Assembly (NCBI GenBank): GCA_032622095.1
Contig: CP136067.1
Location: 50,201,899-50,265,898 of the forward strand
Source of the DNA: Siphonodentalium dalli
Lineage: Eukaryota > Mollusca > Scaphopoda > Gadilida > Siphonodentaliidae
DNA: 64,000 nt
Reading direction: 5' to 3'
This document shows, piece after piece, positions 24,599-61,047 of the stretch; the stretch's first letter is position 1, and the number at the start of each line of letters is the position of its first letter. The notes beneath the pieces were generated by a model. The model was not told the origin of the DNA. It was given only the letters and a program-made list of their open reading frames with translations, and made no database searches. Made by a program: the position numbers and the translations under genes.

Positions 24599-24751
24599 TC
24601 AAGAAAGTACAAATGCCATCAACAAAAGGGTGAAATGTTCAACGCGAAGAACATCCAGAGGAATGTTACGTTGATGAGCTCTTGCATTCAGTTCAACACA
24701 CGTTGGTACACCAAGTGATTTTTTGGTAACATCACCAATGCGACCATTTTC
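24599..24751 (-). CDS. Exon-like segment inside the 8.2-kb element, unknown protein
   Basis: On the minus strand, an acceptor (CTCATGCAG, just above 24751) is followed by 50 codons and a TGA at 24601-24599. The peptide begins ENGRIGDVTKKSLGVP and contains LNARAHQRNIPLDVLR, a well-mixed composition typical of real protein. It may be the last exon of a gene carried by the long-inverted-repeat element. I do not recognise the family, and no upstream exon was identified with confidence. Confidence 0.35.
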   Translation of the reverse strand, partial: ENGRIGDVTKKSLGVPTCVELNARAHQRNIPLDVLRVEHFTLLLMAFVLS

Positions 24752-25184
24752 CTGCATGAGACATTAACTACTATATTCTAAAGTTATATATATATAAAGC
24801 TATATGAGCATAAAGGTCGCGTTCCCCAACGGCCACAGCCATTGCCATCGAGACTGTAAATTGTTATTTAAATACATAGTGAAATAAATGCACCACAGTT
24901 CCTGACATTTTCTTGAATAATACCGCCCACACTTCTACCGACACTAACCGCGAGAGAGGATAACAAAACACGCATACATTCATGCTATAAAGACATTATC
25001 CTTTAGTCCATCCGACTGTTTTGAGGGAGGCTATCATATTATTATCCTGACAAAAGTGTACGTAGTTGAATCAGAAAGGCTTCGAAACGGATGTGGAAAT
25101 ACAATCTTACCACACCAAATAAAACCGACACGCATGCCATTCGATATCTTAAACATGCACCAGGTGTAGGGGTGGTGTATACAG

Positions 25185-25355
25185 TGGCCCATTTCATTCC
25201 CACTATCATGGCGCATGTCCACAAACTAGCACCGCGAGCATTGTTCTTCTCTGCTGGGAGATATTCGACGAGACAACTGCGGGGCGTCACACAGTTTGCT
25301 TCGGATAATGGTCAAGAAGTGTGGGTAGTCTGTACACTAGGGTCTTCTCCTTAGC
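25185..25355 (+). repeat. Inner inverted segment, right copy (coding-like)
   Basis: Partner of 19990-20182. On the plus strand it lies in an 87-residue frame (25091-25354) containing PTIMAHVHKLAPRALFF and ending in a stop. Moderate divergence between the two copies suggests an old inverted arrangement inside the element. Confidence 0.5.
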
Positions 25356-26000
25356 AGATAGACATCTGTCTAAGGGAATGAGACAGCTAGCAACCTTCGA
25401 AACACTGTCGAAGTTGTCCACATATGCCAATGCATGGACGAACCATCCATTGAGAAGTGACTAGCTAACTGGTTCGCCATGTGTACATGTCGTTATCCCA
25501 TGGGGTATGAGACACATACATAGAGATGGCCTTCTGTAAGCTAGACACCGGAAAATGAATTGTTTGAAACGTTATGGTTAGAGGGACCCTACTCCCAGGA
25601 AGTGGTGAATACTTTGTCGGTGTGTGCGACCTAGATTTAACAGACAAATAAATGGAAGCTGGTTCAGATAATTATGGACGTGACGTGGCAAATCAGAATC
25701 TGTTATCAGGTAATTGTTCTGATATAACTATTCGGCGCACCTACCCTTACGGCCATTATCGGCGCTAAGTGGAGACTGGATTTCGAAATGCCACATCGCG
25801 ATATTAATTGTGGTGTTTCATCTTTCCAGATGGATACGAGCTATATTATGCGTTTTGATACCTTTAAGTTGAACTAGTAGATGGTTTATGTACAATTTCG
25901 TCCATACATACCGATATGATGACAAAAAGTTGAAATTAATATGTGAAAATATCGATTTCTTTTCAATTTCTAGCCGCCAAATTAGCAGCGATCTTGGCCG
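25356..26000. other. Interior of the 8.2-kb element, nothing recognised
   Basis: About 640 bp present on the right side only. No counterpart is seen between the matching left-hand blocks, so the element is asymmetric. No domain or exon is seen. Confidence 0.4.
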
Positions 26001-27182
26001 TGAGTATCAATTGCCAAACCCTAATGAATACTTAATGTCACTATTCCATATCAACATGTAATGGTGGATAGAAATCGCGAAACAATAACGCCCATCGTAA
26101 GAAAGTAAAGGAATGTAGACTTGTTTTCAAATTTCGGTCGCCATTTTGGCCGCCATCTTCGATTTGGAAAACAATTTCTTGCATGAGATGTAATGTAATT
26201 ACTTCACCTCAGTATATCCAACTCAATTGTAAGCATGGGTGGAGTTGTCTCGACAATAATGCCCAATGATGTGAATATGAGGGAATTTCGGTGATTATTC
26301 AAAATCTGTCCGCCATTGTGGGCGCCATTTTGGATTTTGGGGACTTTTATTTGGATATGGAACAAGGAAAGTTCTTCGCCTAAGTGTTCCCAACTTACAA
26401 TAGTAAGCAGGTGTGGAGATGTCATGACAATAATGCTCACTGATGTTAAAATCAGCGATTTTCGGCGATTTTTTTATTTCTGGTGGCCATTTTGGCTGCC
26501 ATCTTGGATTTAGGTAAATATTCCTCAACTCAAGTATAAGAGGAATCCTAGCTCGAGTATCTCATGCAAATATATATGCATGGGTGTTGTTATAATAGCA
26601 ATAACATTCATTGATTCGAAACATAACATCGCGTTATTAACGGAGATTCGGCTTTGACCTATGATACCGGCATTTGGGAAAACGTGATATCGGACAAAAA
26701 TATCCCACAATGAATGCATATTATGGTCCCCATGTGTTCACCAATGACTCCTCTGTATGATAAATGTATAACATGACGCACAACAATTATAACATTTTCC
26801 CACAGAGACAAACGAAAGGTGGTAACATGTCAGAAAAATAGCATATTTTCACATTTCGGCGGCCATCTTGGCGGCCATATTGGATTCTGGTGTCGGATGT
26901 TTGGCTAATTTGTAAGGGTTGTATATTAGCATAACGAATCGAGCGGAAAACAAGACCGCATGTGCTATTATCTTTACTATAATGGCGATCAAAGAGACCT
27001 GGTGCATTTAAAAAAAATGGCCGCCATGATGGACGCCATCTTGTCTGGAGTCTCTGCGGCCACTTTTTTTTCTTGTTAACAAGTGAAAAAAATTAGAGGA
27101 GACCTTAAGGAAGAAAATTAGTGGGGTGAAGTTAAGTCCTGGGGGGGGGGGTGCAGAGGTCGACCAATATCTCCTGGACTAA
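26001..27182 (-). repeat. Right terminal inverted repeat
   Basis: Reverse-complement partner of 19000-19960, about 1.18 kb, ending in CTCCTGGACTAA. Open frames on either strand mirror those of the left arm and are not treated as genes. Confidence 0.85.
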
Positions 27183-28050
27183 TAGTGCTATTTATTATAT
27201 ATTAATTTGTTCGTATATTACATATGTAATTAGAACAACAATAAAGAATCTTGAATAAGGAATTATGATTAATGAAGATTCAATGAGAAACAGAATCAGA
27301 ATGTTTGACAGTTGTTCACACTCTGTTCACGTTGGCACCAAGTGTGTTTACATAACAGTCGGTGGAATATATACATAGTCGTCTTTCTGATGATGATATG
27401 ATCTCAGTGAGAACTATTCGATGTTTGTTTAGATAAGTTTGGTGGGTGCATTTCAGTTAGGACTGATCAGTTGTTTGTTTTACAAAGGCAAAGGCAAAGA
27501 AATAAGAAGAAGGAGACAAAGAGCACAGATAACAAGACAAGAATAAATCACGATCAATTAAAGTAATAAAATGATGTATTATTTTTATGTTTTAATATTT
27601 GTATGTTTCAAATAAAAACAATGTCCATTTTTAAATGTATTTTAAAATTATTTTAATGTTATTCAAATAAAGAAATAATATGTCCAATTCGTTCAATTAA
27701 AATGTCTATTGTTTTGTTTGACTGTTTGTATTTATGTTACACCTTATGTTATCAGCTTGTGTAAATATGTTTCATCCATTTTATTCCATTATATGTCTTA
27801 TTACTAAAAATGAGTTAATCAAAACCCCATACTCCCTCTAATTAATTGTTATTATTACAACTAAATGGTCTTACAATAAGACAAAGACTAAGCTGTGCAT
27901 ACAAGCCTAGCCGTAATCCCTCCACTAGCCGTAATCCCTCCACTAATTAGCTGGATCAAACGACTGGCCGAATCTTCCCAGCCGAATCTTCCCGCGACCG
28001 AAAAATATCTGGCCGAATCTTCCCGCGACCGAATCTTCCCGTTTAGCACA
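27183..28050. other. AT-rich upstream region of PECR with short tandem motifs
   Basis: Mostly AT-rich and non-coding. Near the gene, TAGCCGTAATCCCTCCAC occurs twice in tandem (about 27908-27945), and GCCGAATCTTCCC-type motifs recur four times between about 27968 and 28041. These lie within about 180 bp of the PECR start codon and could be regulatory or just short tandem repeats. Confidence 0.45.
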
Positions 28051-28054
28051 GTCA

Positions 28055-28074
28055 TCACATGATCGATCACGTGA
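28055..28074. promoter_or_regulatory. Paired E-box palindrome just upstream of the PECR ATG
   Basis: TCACATGATCGATCACGTGA is nearly self-complementary and contains two E-boxes, CACATG and CACGTG; the second (TCACGTGAC) is close to the GTCACGTGAC site bound by MiT/TFE and USF-type bHLH factors. It ends 14 bp before the ATG at 28089, so it lies in the core promoter or 5' UTR. The role is inferred from motif only. Confidence 0.35.
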
Positions 28075-28088
28075 CTTTCTGGGTCAAA

Positions 28089-54278
<26,190 letters not shown>

Positions 54279-54334
54279 TAGAAATTAATTGGAAATATTA
54301 ACCAATGCAGGGAAGCAGTGATTGCTAGAATAAC

Positions 54335-54340
54335 AATAAA
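54335..54340 (+). terminator. Candidate PECR polyadenylation signal
   Basis: AATAAA lies 57 bp after the stop codon in an A/T-rich context. It is the first canonical signal after the coding region. Confidence 0.6.
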
Positions 54341-54905
54341 TAATTTATTCATCGTTTTAATCATAATTTGGTTGTAATTACATGTACCGGTATGTATCTT
54401 CTTGCAATTTTTGTGGACTAGCACAGCATCACATTGAATTGAACCCATAATCATTTCAAATTTGTACAATCTTTTGTGCTACTCCTGTAGTACTCGGCTA
54501 AATTATGTGTTGCTCATGAAGTACCCCTGAGTCCCTCAGATCTTAAGTCAGGGAACCCAAATTATTGAAGTCTTAACTTACTTTCTGATAAGAATAACAT
54601 TTCTTACTTCTTATCATTTTAGTCAGAATTACTATCCATGACAATTGCAAGTACATGTATATGTTGCAGGGCTCCTGACTCCATATCAACTAAAATTTGC
54701 TTAACCTTTTCTATACTGAATGGATTCTCTCACGTATCTATTGGAATGGTCTATTATTCTTTTGGAGGGGTGTTCAGGTAATAAAAGCAGACAACTGCCA
54801 GAAAAATATAAGAGCAGAATATTCATATTCATTGGTGGGAAATGTTCAGATAATAAGTTCATCAAGGTCGTTTGATAAATTGTTGAGCTTATTATCTGAA
54901 AATTA
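54341..54905. other. Downstream of PECR, nothing recognised
   Basis: AT-rich intergenic DNA with short non-conserved frames. Confidence 0.45.
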
Positions 54906-55115
54906 ATACTGTAAGTAATCAACTTCTTAACCACAGCAGAATTATGGGAAACTTTTCAGGATTTAGTCGGAAATATGGCTTGTTGCCATTCGTCGGAAAG
55001 CTCTCCCCGAGAGCTTTCCGATGAATGGCAACAAGCCATATTTCCGACTAAATCCTGAAAAGTTACCCATAATTCTGCTGTGGTTAAGAAGTCGATTACT
55101 TAGAGCATTACTGTA
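54906..55115. mobile_element. Hairpin MITE family A, best copy
   Basis: About 95-bp arms with only a few mismatches meet at AGAGCTTTCCGATGAATGG/CCATTCGTCGGAAAGCTCT near 55008. The outer right tip is GAGCATTACTGTAC. The two halves could form a nearly perfect stem. Confidence 0.9.
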
Positions 55116-57104
55116 CTTGTCAATGAGTATTTAGTATAGAAAGTATTAATCAAGGACTTGTGCCAGATATCAGTCTGGCAATAAGCAACCTGCCAATCTC
55201 GACCGGAAGCGCCATCATTTTGATATGACGTATTTGTCCCCGCATGCTTTTCCAGCGTCATTATCATTTTTCTATTTGCGATGTCTGCGTTTCTGTTATA
55301 TCTTATTTGTCGCTGTGAGAACAATGGTCCTTGCGTATTGACAATAATTTGGTGATTATTTTAAAATAGTACAGGGGGGGGGGGGTTTAGACAGGAACAT
55401 AATAATAATATAATAGTAACTAATTATGTTGAGATGCCTTTGTATTTCAAGCCTATATATATGGTAGTAAAATGTACGATTGTCTGTTTCCAAAGCATGT
55501 GCTGAATATATTTCTCTCTCTTATATAATATATGAATGGTCGACAACTATTAGACCATGTCGTTAATATCTACTTTGGCTATGCACATAGAGATTATATT
55601 CCACCCGTTTAAAATATGGGAACTTTGTTATGTTCTGACGGGGAACTTCATAGCATTCAACACACAAAGCAGGAAATATATTTCTTTGTTCCTTAATAAT
55701 CTATTTCACAGTAGGGGCCATGGTACCAATTCCAGATTACATGATTTTTGTGCCACGTTTATGAGTCGATATCGCAATAAACATTGCATTGATTACCCGG
55801 AAGAAATTCCACGACTGTAAAGGACGCAAATCAGACATGGCTCAACAATTTGACATAGTTCATGCTTGCAATCTCGATCTGTGACCTACACTTACTGTGG
55901 AGTACATTATTATTACCTAAGAAATATATTATAGCTGCAATGGTTTTATCAATGTTATAAACTTCCGTCAGAACATGAACGTGATTTTAACTGGTGAATT
56001 ATGATCTCTATACGCACGTAGTCAGAGTAGAGAATCATGACATGCAATGGTCTAGCCAAATATATAACCTCCCTGGCAAGGGGGTGGGTCTGCAGATTTG
56101 TTTTCCAGACACATTGTGTCAGGGCCGAAAAAGGTGAGTAATGTAATTTTTTTCCTACGCTGAAATTTACTCATGATGCCCTTTATTAATCGTATATAGA
56201 CTCTAATATACATGAATATGTGTCATTTATAACACACCAATCGGCCCTCGACCAATGGAAGTTATCTAATGAGGTCCGGTGACCGACCTTTATTTACTAT
56301 AAAGATCTTTAAGTCGTCGCCTGTTCTATCAAACAATCTGTCGTGATTACAACAAGCTTATGCATTGTATTCGTGGCGCACACCTTGATTGACCAATTAT
56401 GCACTCCCGTTCATTCAAACAAGTTACTTTTCCACCGAGGTGAGCCTTACTTATATGGGCTGTGATACCATGTTTAGTCACAATGAGCAGATGCAGGGAC
56501 GTAGCGATTGGAAGACATGGGCGATACGCCATGCCAAATATATAAACGTTAATAATTAAATAATTAATTAAAGTAATACCGAGTTTACGCCATACTAAAA
56601 TATCAGATGGGGGCGGGGGTAATCGGACAAGTTAGTTGGGCATTTGCTTTGTCGGCAAATGCCTGCAGTTACTATCCTGAACAATGGCAATTTAGCCCCT
56701 CCCCCCTCACCAACACAATGAACACATGTAATCAACGACCGACAGCAACTAACCAATATTTACAGTAACAAAAGGTCAGTAACCGGTCCCCATTGAATAA
56801 CTTTCATTTGTTGAAAGTGCTGTTTGTGATATTATAAATCCGCTTGGAATGTATGAATAAATAAATCTGATACGTCTGGATACGTAGGAATAATCCACAA
56901 TGGAGTAGAAGTGTAGTGTACTCTCCAGTTAATCCACGATTAACACAAAAGTAAATTGAAATGTCATGATTCGGCATAAATGCAATTCGTTGAACAATCT
57001 GGTATTCACCGAACCATGTTTGTAAGACTGATCACACATTTAATTGGTAACAGAAACTCATCACTAATTGTAAGTTTCTCGGGCTGATTGGGTGTCATAA
57101 ATAT

Positions 57105-57209
57105 GTTATAAGCACGGCGTCCGATTTATAAGTGAAATAAACACCACGCATGCCCTCCAGGTGCCTGTGATCTTTATTTCACTTATAAATCGGACGCCGT
57201 GCTTATAAC
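57105..57209. repeat. Hairpin within the left-arm insertion
   Basis: GTTATAAGCACGGCGTCCGA and its complement flank a 30-bp loop, with arms of about 38 bp that are perfect or nearly so. Confidence 0.8.
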
Positions 57210-57363
57210 GTATATTTAGAGCATATTTAACTGCATGTTGATTGTTGGGGGTCTATATATGGTCTGAGGATCTAATAGCGGTACAAATACAAGCAGTCTG
57301 GCAAATATAACTCGAAATTGCCACTGGAATTCACATCAGATCCATTCCTTGGGTGTGAAATAA

Positions 57364-57498
57364 TGTACAGTATGTGTTTTTCTTGTACGAGTCCAGGTTG
57401 TGGTGAAAAGTCATATTGGACGAGACACGCCAGTGTCGAGTCCAATATGACTTTTCACCACAACCTGGACGAGTACAAGAAAAACTCATACTGTACAC
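57364..57498. repeat. Hairpin with GAGTCCAATATGACTT motif
   Basis: Arms of about 62 bp (TGTACAGTATGTGTTTTTCT with its complement) meet near 57432. The loop-side motif GTCCAATATGACTTTTC recurs singly at about 57778, 57811 and 57835. Confidence 0.8.
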
Positions 57499-57965
57499 AA
57501 CATTGTATAATTACATTTTTATTATCCATCTGTATCTTTATCCAAATTTTGGAAATAAAACTTTTGTGGTTATTTTTGGTATTTGTCGGCACTTAATTCT
57601 CTATAAAAGCCTGTACCGTACATTGGTCATCAGAAAGCATGATTTGGAAAAGTAAACACGGAAGTGAGAAAAAAACTCAACGCGGAAGTGAAACGTCTGC
57701 TAAAATCCATCAATGTTGCGCGCGCATCACAATTTCACCGATTCATTTCGCAATAGAGTTAATTCGTGACGTCACGGAGTCCAATATGAGAAGTCATATT
57801 GTACAGTCGGGAGTCCAATATGACTTTCGGGGAGTCCAATATGACTTTTTCCAGGACTATCACGTGGTGGCTTTTGCCCAATCGGAAATGGTGTTAGTTA
57901 AGATATGGATAATAATATTGTAGGTGTGTATTGTGTAGCAATGTGGTGACTGATTGGAGGTCCAG

Positions 57966-58370
57966 AGCCTGTCAGTATGGCTGAATAGGTCACTCTCACC
58001 GGTTTTCTGTGATAAAGTTACCCAGGTTCCTAATTTTGTGATAAAGTTACCCAGGTTGGTGAGAATTGTGATAAAGTTACCCAGGTTAAGCAAATCTCAC
58101 AATATCAACTCGATTTAAAAGTGACAGAGGGAAATATTGTTCAGTTTTGGCAAGTAATAGCCCTTATCAAGCATAAATTAAAACATATTAGTACTGTAGT
58201 TCGTCATTTTGATCACAAAAATCAATAATTTGTTGCTAAACATGAACTATTATTAACCTGGGTAACTTTATCACATTCTTCTCCAACCTGGGTAACTTTA
58301 TCACAATTTCAGGAACCTGGGTAACTTTATCACAGAAAACCGGTGAGAGTGACCTATTCAGCGTCAGGCT
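57966..58370. mobile_element. MITE whose inverted arms each hold three copies of a 21-bp motif
   Basis: The left arm carries TGTGATAAAGTTACCCAGGTT three times (58010-58087), and the right arm carries its complement three times (58256-58335). Outer flanks AGCCTGTCAGTATGGCTGAA and TTCAGCGTCAGGCT are also inverted. The central ~165 bp is unique. Confidence 0.85.
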
Positions 58371-58748
58371 GTGGCTAGAAAGTATGGTTTGATGTCTGGA
58401 AGGACGAGTTGGTCATGTAACTATTTTGCATTATAATTATAATTACTCCGTTTGTGTATAGTACGCCTGTCGCTCACACGGGGTTTATAGTTTTACAAGG
58501 CTAAAGCCATATTATGGCTGAATGGGTCACTCTCACCAAAAAGCTGCTGAAGGGTACACAGGGTTTGTAAATGTGCTGAAGAGCACACAAGGGTACACAG
58601 GATTTCTGGTCTGCATGAACACCGTTCATTAAACTGTGTTTCTGAAAGCATGGCGGCCAATCATCAGTTTGTTTTCAATTTATTTAAATGTTTATTGGAA
58701 CGTAAACAATTAATTACTGAACTCATGACAGTCACGAAAACTAAACGT

Positions 58749-59210
58749 CATTAAGAACGAGATTTAAAAACCTGTGTACAATGATAACTGAGTCAGGCCA
58801 TGCCTTTATTATTAGTTTAAAAAATTATATCGCTGACTACGTTATCGAGTTTTAATGAGGTAAAATCTCCAATTAACCCAGAAACAGGTTTGACACATTG
58901 TCAAGAGCACCGTACATGACCTAACTGTAATCTTACTATTATAAGTGGGGTATAAAATATAATTAATTTTTTGTGTTATCATTAAGAACGAGATTTAAAA
59001 ACCTGTGTACAATGATAACTGAGTCAGGCCATGCCTTTATTATTAGTTTAAAAAATTATATCGCTGACTACGTTATCGAGTTTTAATGAGGTAAAATCTC
59101 CAATTAACCCAGAAACAGGTTTGACACATTGTCAAGAGCACCGTACATGACCTAACTGTAATCTTACTATTATAAGTGGGGTATAAAATATAATTAATTT
59201 TTTGTGTTAT
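58749..59210. repeat. Exact two-copy tandem duplication, 231 bp
   Basis: 58749-58979 and 58980-59210 are identical as far as I can read, head to tail, starting CATTAAGAACGAGATTTAAA. Confidence 0.95.
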
Positions 59211-60352
59211 CATTGAATCCAATGATTGACAACAACATACATACGATAATGCCTACATAATATTGCTTTAGTCACGCACTTTATCAAGTGATATAGCAAG
59301 CACAAACTTGGAAACTTCGAGTAATGTTTGCCAGATCGAAGGCTTGCATTTATACCGCTATTGGAACCTCAGACCATATAGAGACCCCGGCCCGCATGGA
59401 GTTACATGCGCTATAAATGATATAGATATGAGTCTATATAAGATTATTAAAGGATAACGTGAGTAAATTTCTGTGTAGGAAAACATTTTCATTACTCATT
59501 TTTCCGGCCCCGACACACCCATATTCACATACCCCACCTTGTGTCTGGTAAAAGTCATGTCATGAATCTCTGCTCTGATTATGTCTGTATAGAGATCATA
59601 ATCCACCACTTCAAATAATGGAAACGTGTTCATGATCTGACAGGGAAGTTTATAAAATTGACACAAACATTGCAGCTATAATATATTTCTTGATTAATAC
59701 CTGTTCCTCGGTAATACTTATGTACCGATATTGAAGTATATTCCACAGTAAGTGTATGTTGCAGCTCGAGATGCATGCATGAACTATGTCAAATTGTCAA
59801 GTCTGATTTTCATCCCTCACAGTCATGGAATTTCTTCCCTGCTTTGTTTGTTGAATGCTATGAAGTTCCCCGTCAGAACATAACAAAGTTCCCATATTTT
59901 AAACGGTTGTAATATAATATCTACGTGCGTAGCCAGAGTAGAAACTAACGACATGGTATAATAGTTGTCGACCATTCTTATATTCTATAAGAGAGAGAAA
60001 TATATTCAGCACATGCTTTGGAAACAGACAATCGTACATTTTACTACCGTATATAGGATTGAAATACAGAGCCATCTCAACATAATTAGTTATTATTATA
60101 TTATTATTATTATTATTATGTTCCTGTCTACCCCCCCCCCCCCCCCCCCCCCCTTGTACTATTTAAAATAACCGCCAAATTATTGTCAACACACATGCAG
60201 GGACCATTGTTCTCACAGGGACACATAAGATATAACAGAAACGCAGGCATCGTGAATCAAAAAACGATAATGACTCTGGAAAAGCATGCGGGGACAAATA
60301 CGTCATATCGAAATGGCGGCGCTTCCGGTCGAGATTGGCAGGTCGCTTATAG

Positions 60353-61047
60353 GTTTAATTGTTTGAATTTAATTATTGTAATAATATTGGCAGATTTAGC
60401 TGGCACTAACAATTATCCAAAAAGTAATAAAAACCTCATGAAAATTTTTAGGGATCTTTCCCAGTGTTCATCTCGCTGAAGCTTGTAGATGTAATTTCCG
60501 CCTACAACTGTGATCCAGATTTGTTAAGATGGAGACGACCTGTTAAAAAGGGACTGACTTTGGGGGTCTTAACACATTTCTCATTAATGAAATAACTGAG
60601 ACTCATTTCCTTCAAACCTGCCCCAACCCCCCACACCAGACCCAGACCCCCCACCCTGCCTCTAACCCCAGCTCCATCCAAATTCCACCAGAATGGTGTG
60701 CATCCAATTAGAGTTAATTCTTCTCATGTCATCATTTAATATTTGAGATCTGACACACTGGGATAAACAACCACCAAATAGCATTGGAGTGTGTGTTGTC
60801 AATCAAATACAATGTGCTCTTCCATTATTAATCTGTTAACCAGCTGAACTCGTCATCTGATTTTGCAAAGAACAATGGGGGTGTACTTGATTCAATTTGT
60901 CCGGTTCAAATGGGATAACTTGATCAATTAGGACCAGCACCAGGGATATAACTGTGTCCCTCAATTGTAATTATTGACCCTTCCATCACTGGAGCTTCCT
61001 GAAATTTTGTGAAAACTCTGTGCAAATGCATTCTCTTATATATGCAA
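60353..61047. other. Nothing recognised
   Basis: Unassigned DNA, ending in a fragment of the TGCATTCTCTTATATATGC hairpin at about 61025-61045. Confidence 0.45.

Larger units (their letters stand above)
19000..27182. mobile_element. 8.2-kb DNA element with ~1-kb terminal inverted repeats
   Basis: The termini are TTAGTCCAGGAGATATTGG and its reverse complement, and the inverted arms run inward to about 19960 and 26001. TA flanks both tips (19001-19002, 27180-27181), which would fit a TA target duplication, but the repeat itself is symmetrical there, so this is ambiguous. The interior contains a Jockey-like LINE (20260-22804 and probably beyond), a second diverged inverted pair (19990-20182 against 25185-25355) and an exon-like minus-strand segment (24599-24751). 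I see no recognisable transposase. Superfamily unknown. Confidence 0.75.
55180..60352. mobile_element. 5.2-kb fold-back DNA element
   Basis: Outer arms (from ATAAGCAACCTGCCAATCTC at 55180 and its counterpart ending near 60352) are inverted copies for about 1 kb. Inner blocks 57240-57310 and 59325-59395 are also inverted partners. The left side holds about 1 kb (56230-57240) absent on the right. No transposase is seen. The centre carries further hairpins and a tandem duplication, listed separately. No target duplication could be defined. Confidence 0.75.

Noticed and set aside
26204-26528. Open frames shared by 19327-19769 and 26204-26719
   Set aside because: They are the same terminal inverted repeat read in each arm, with frame breaks between copies.
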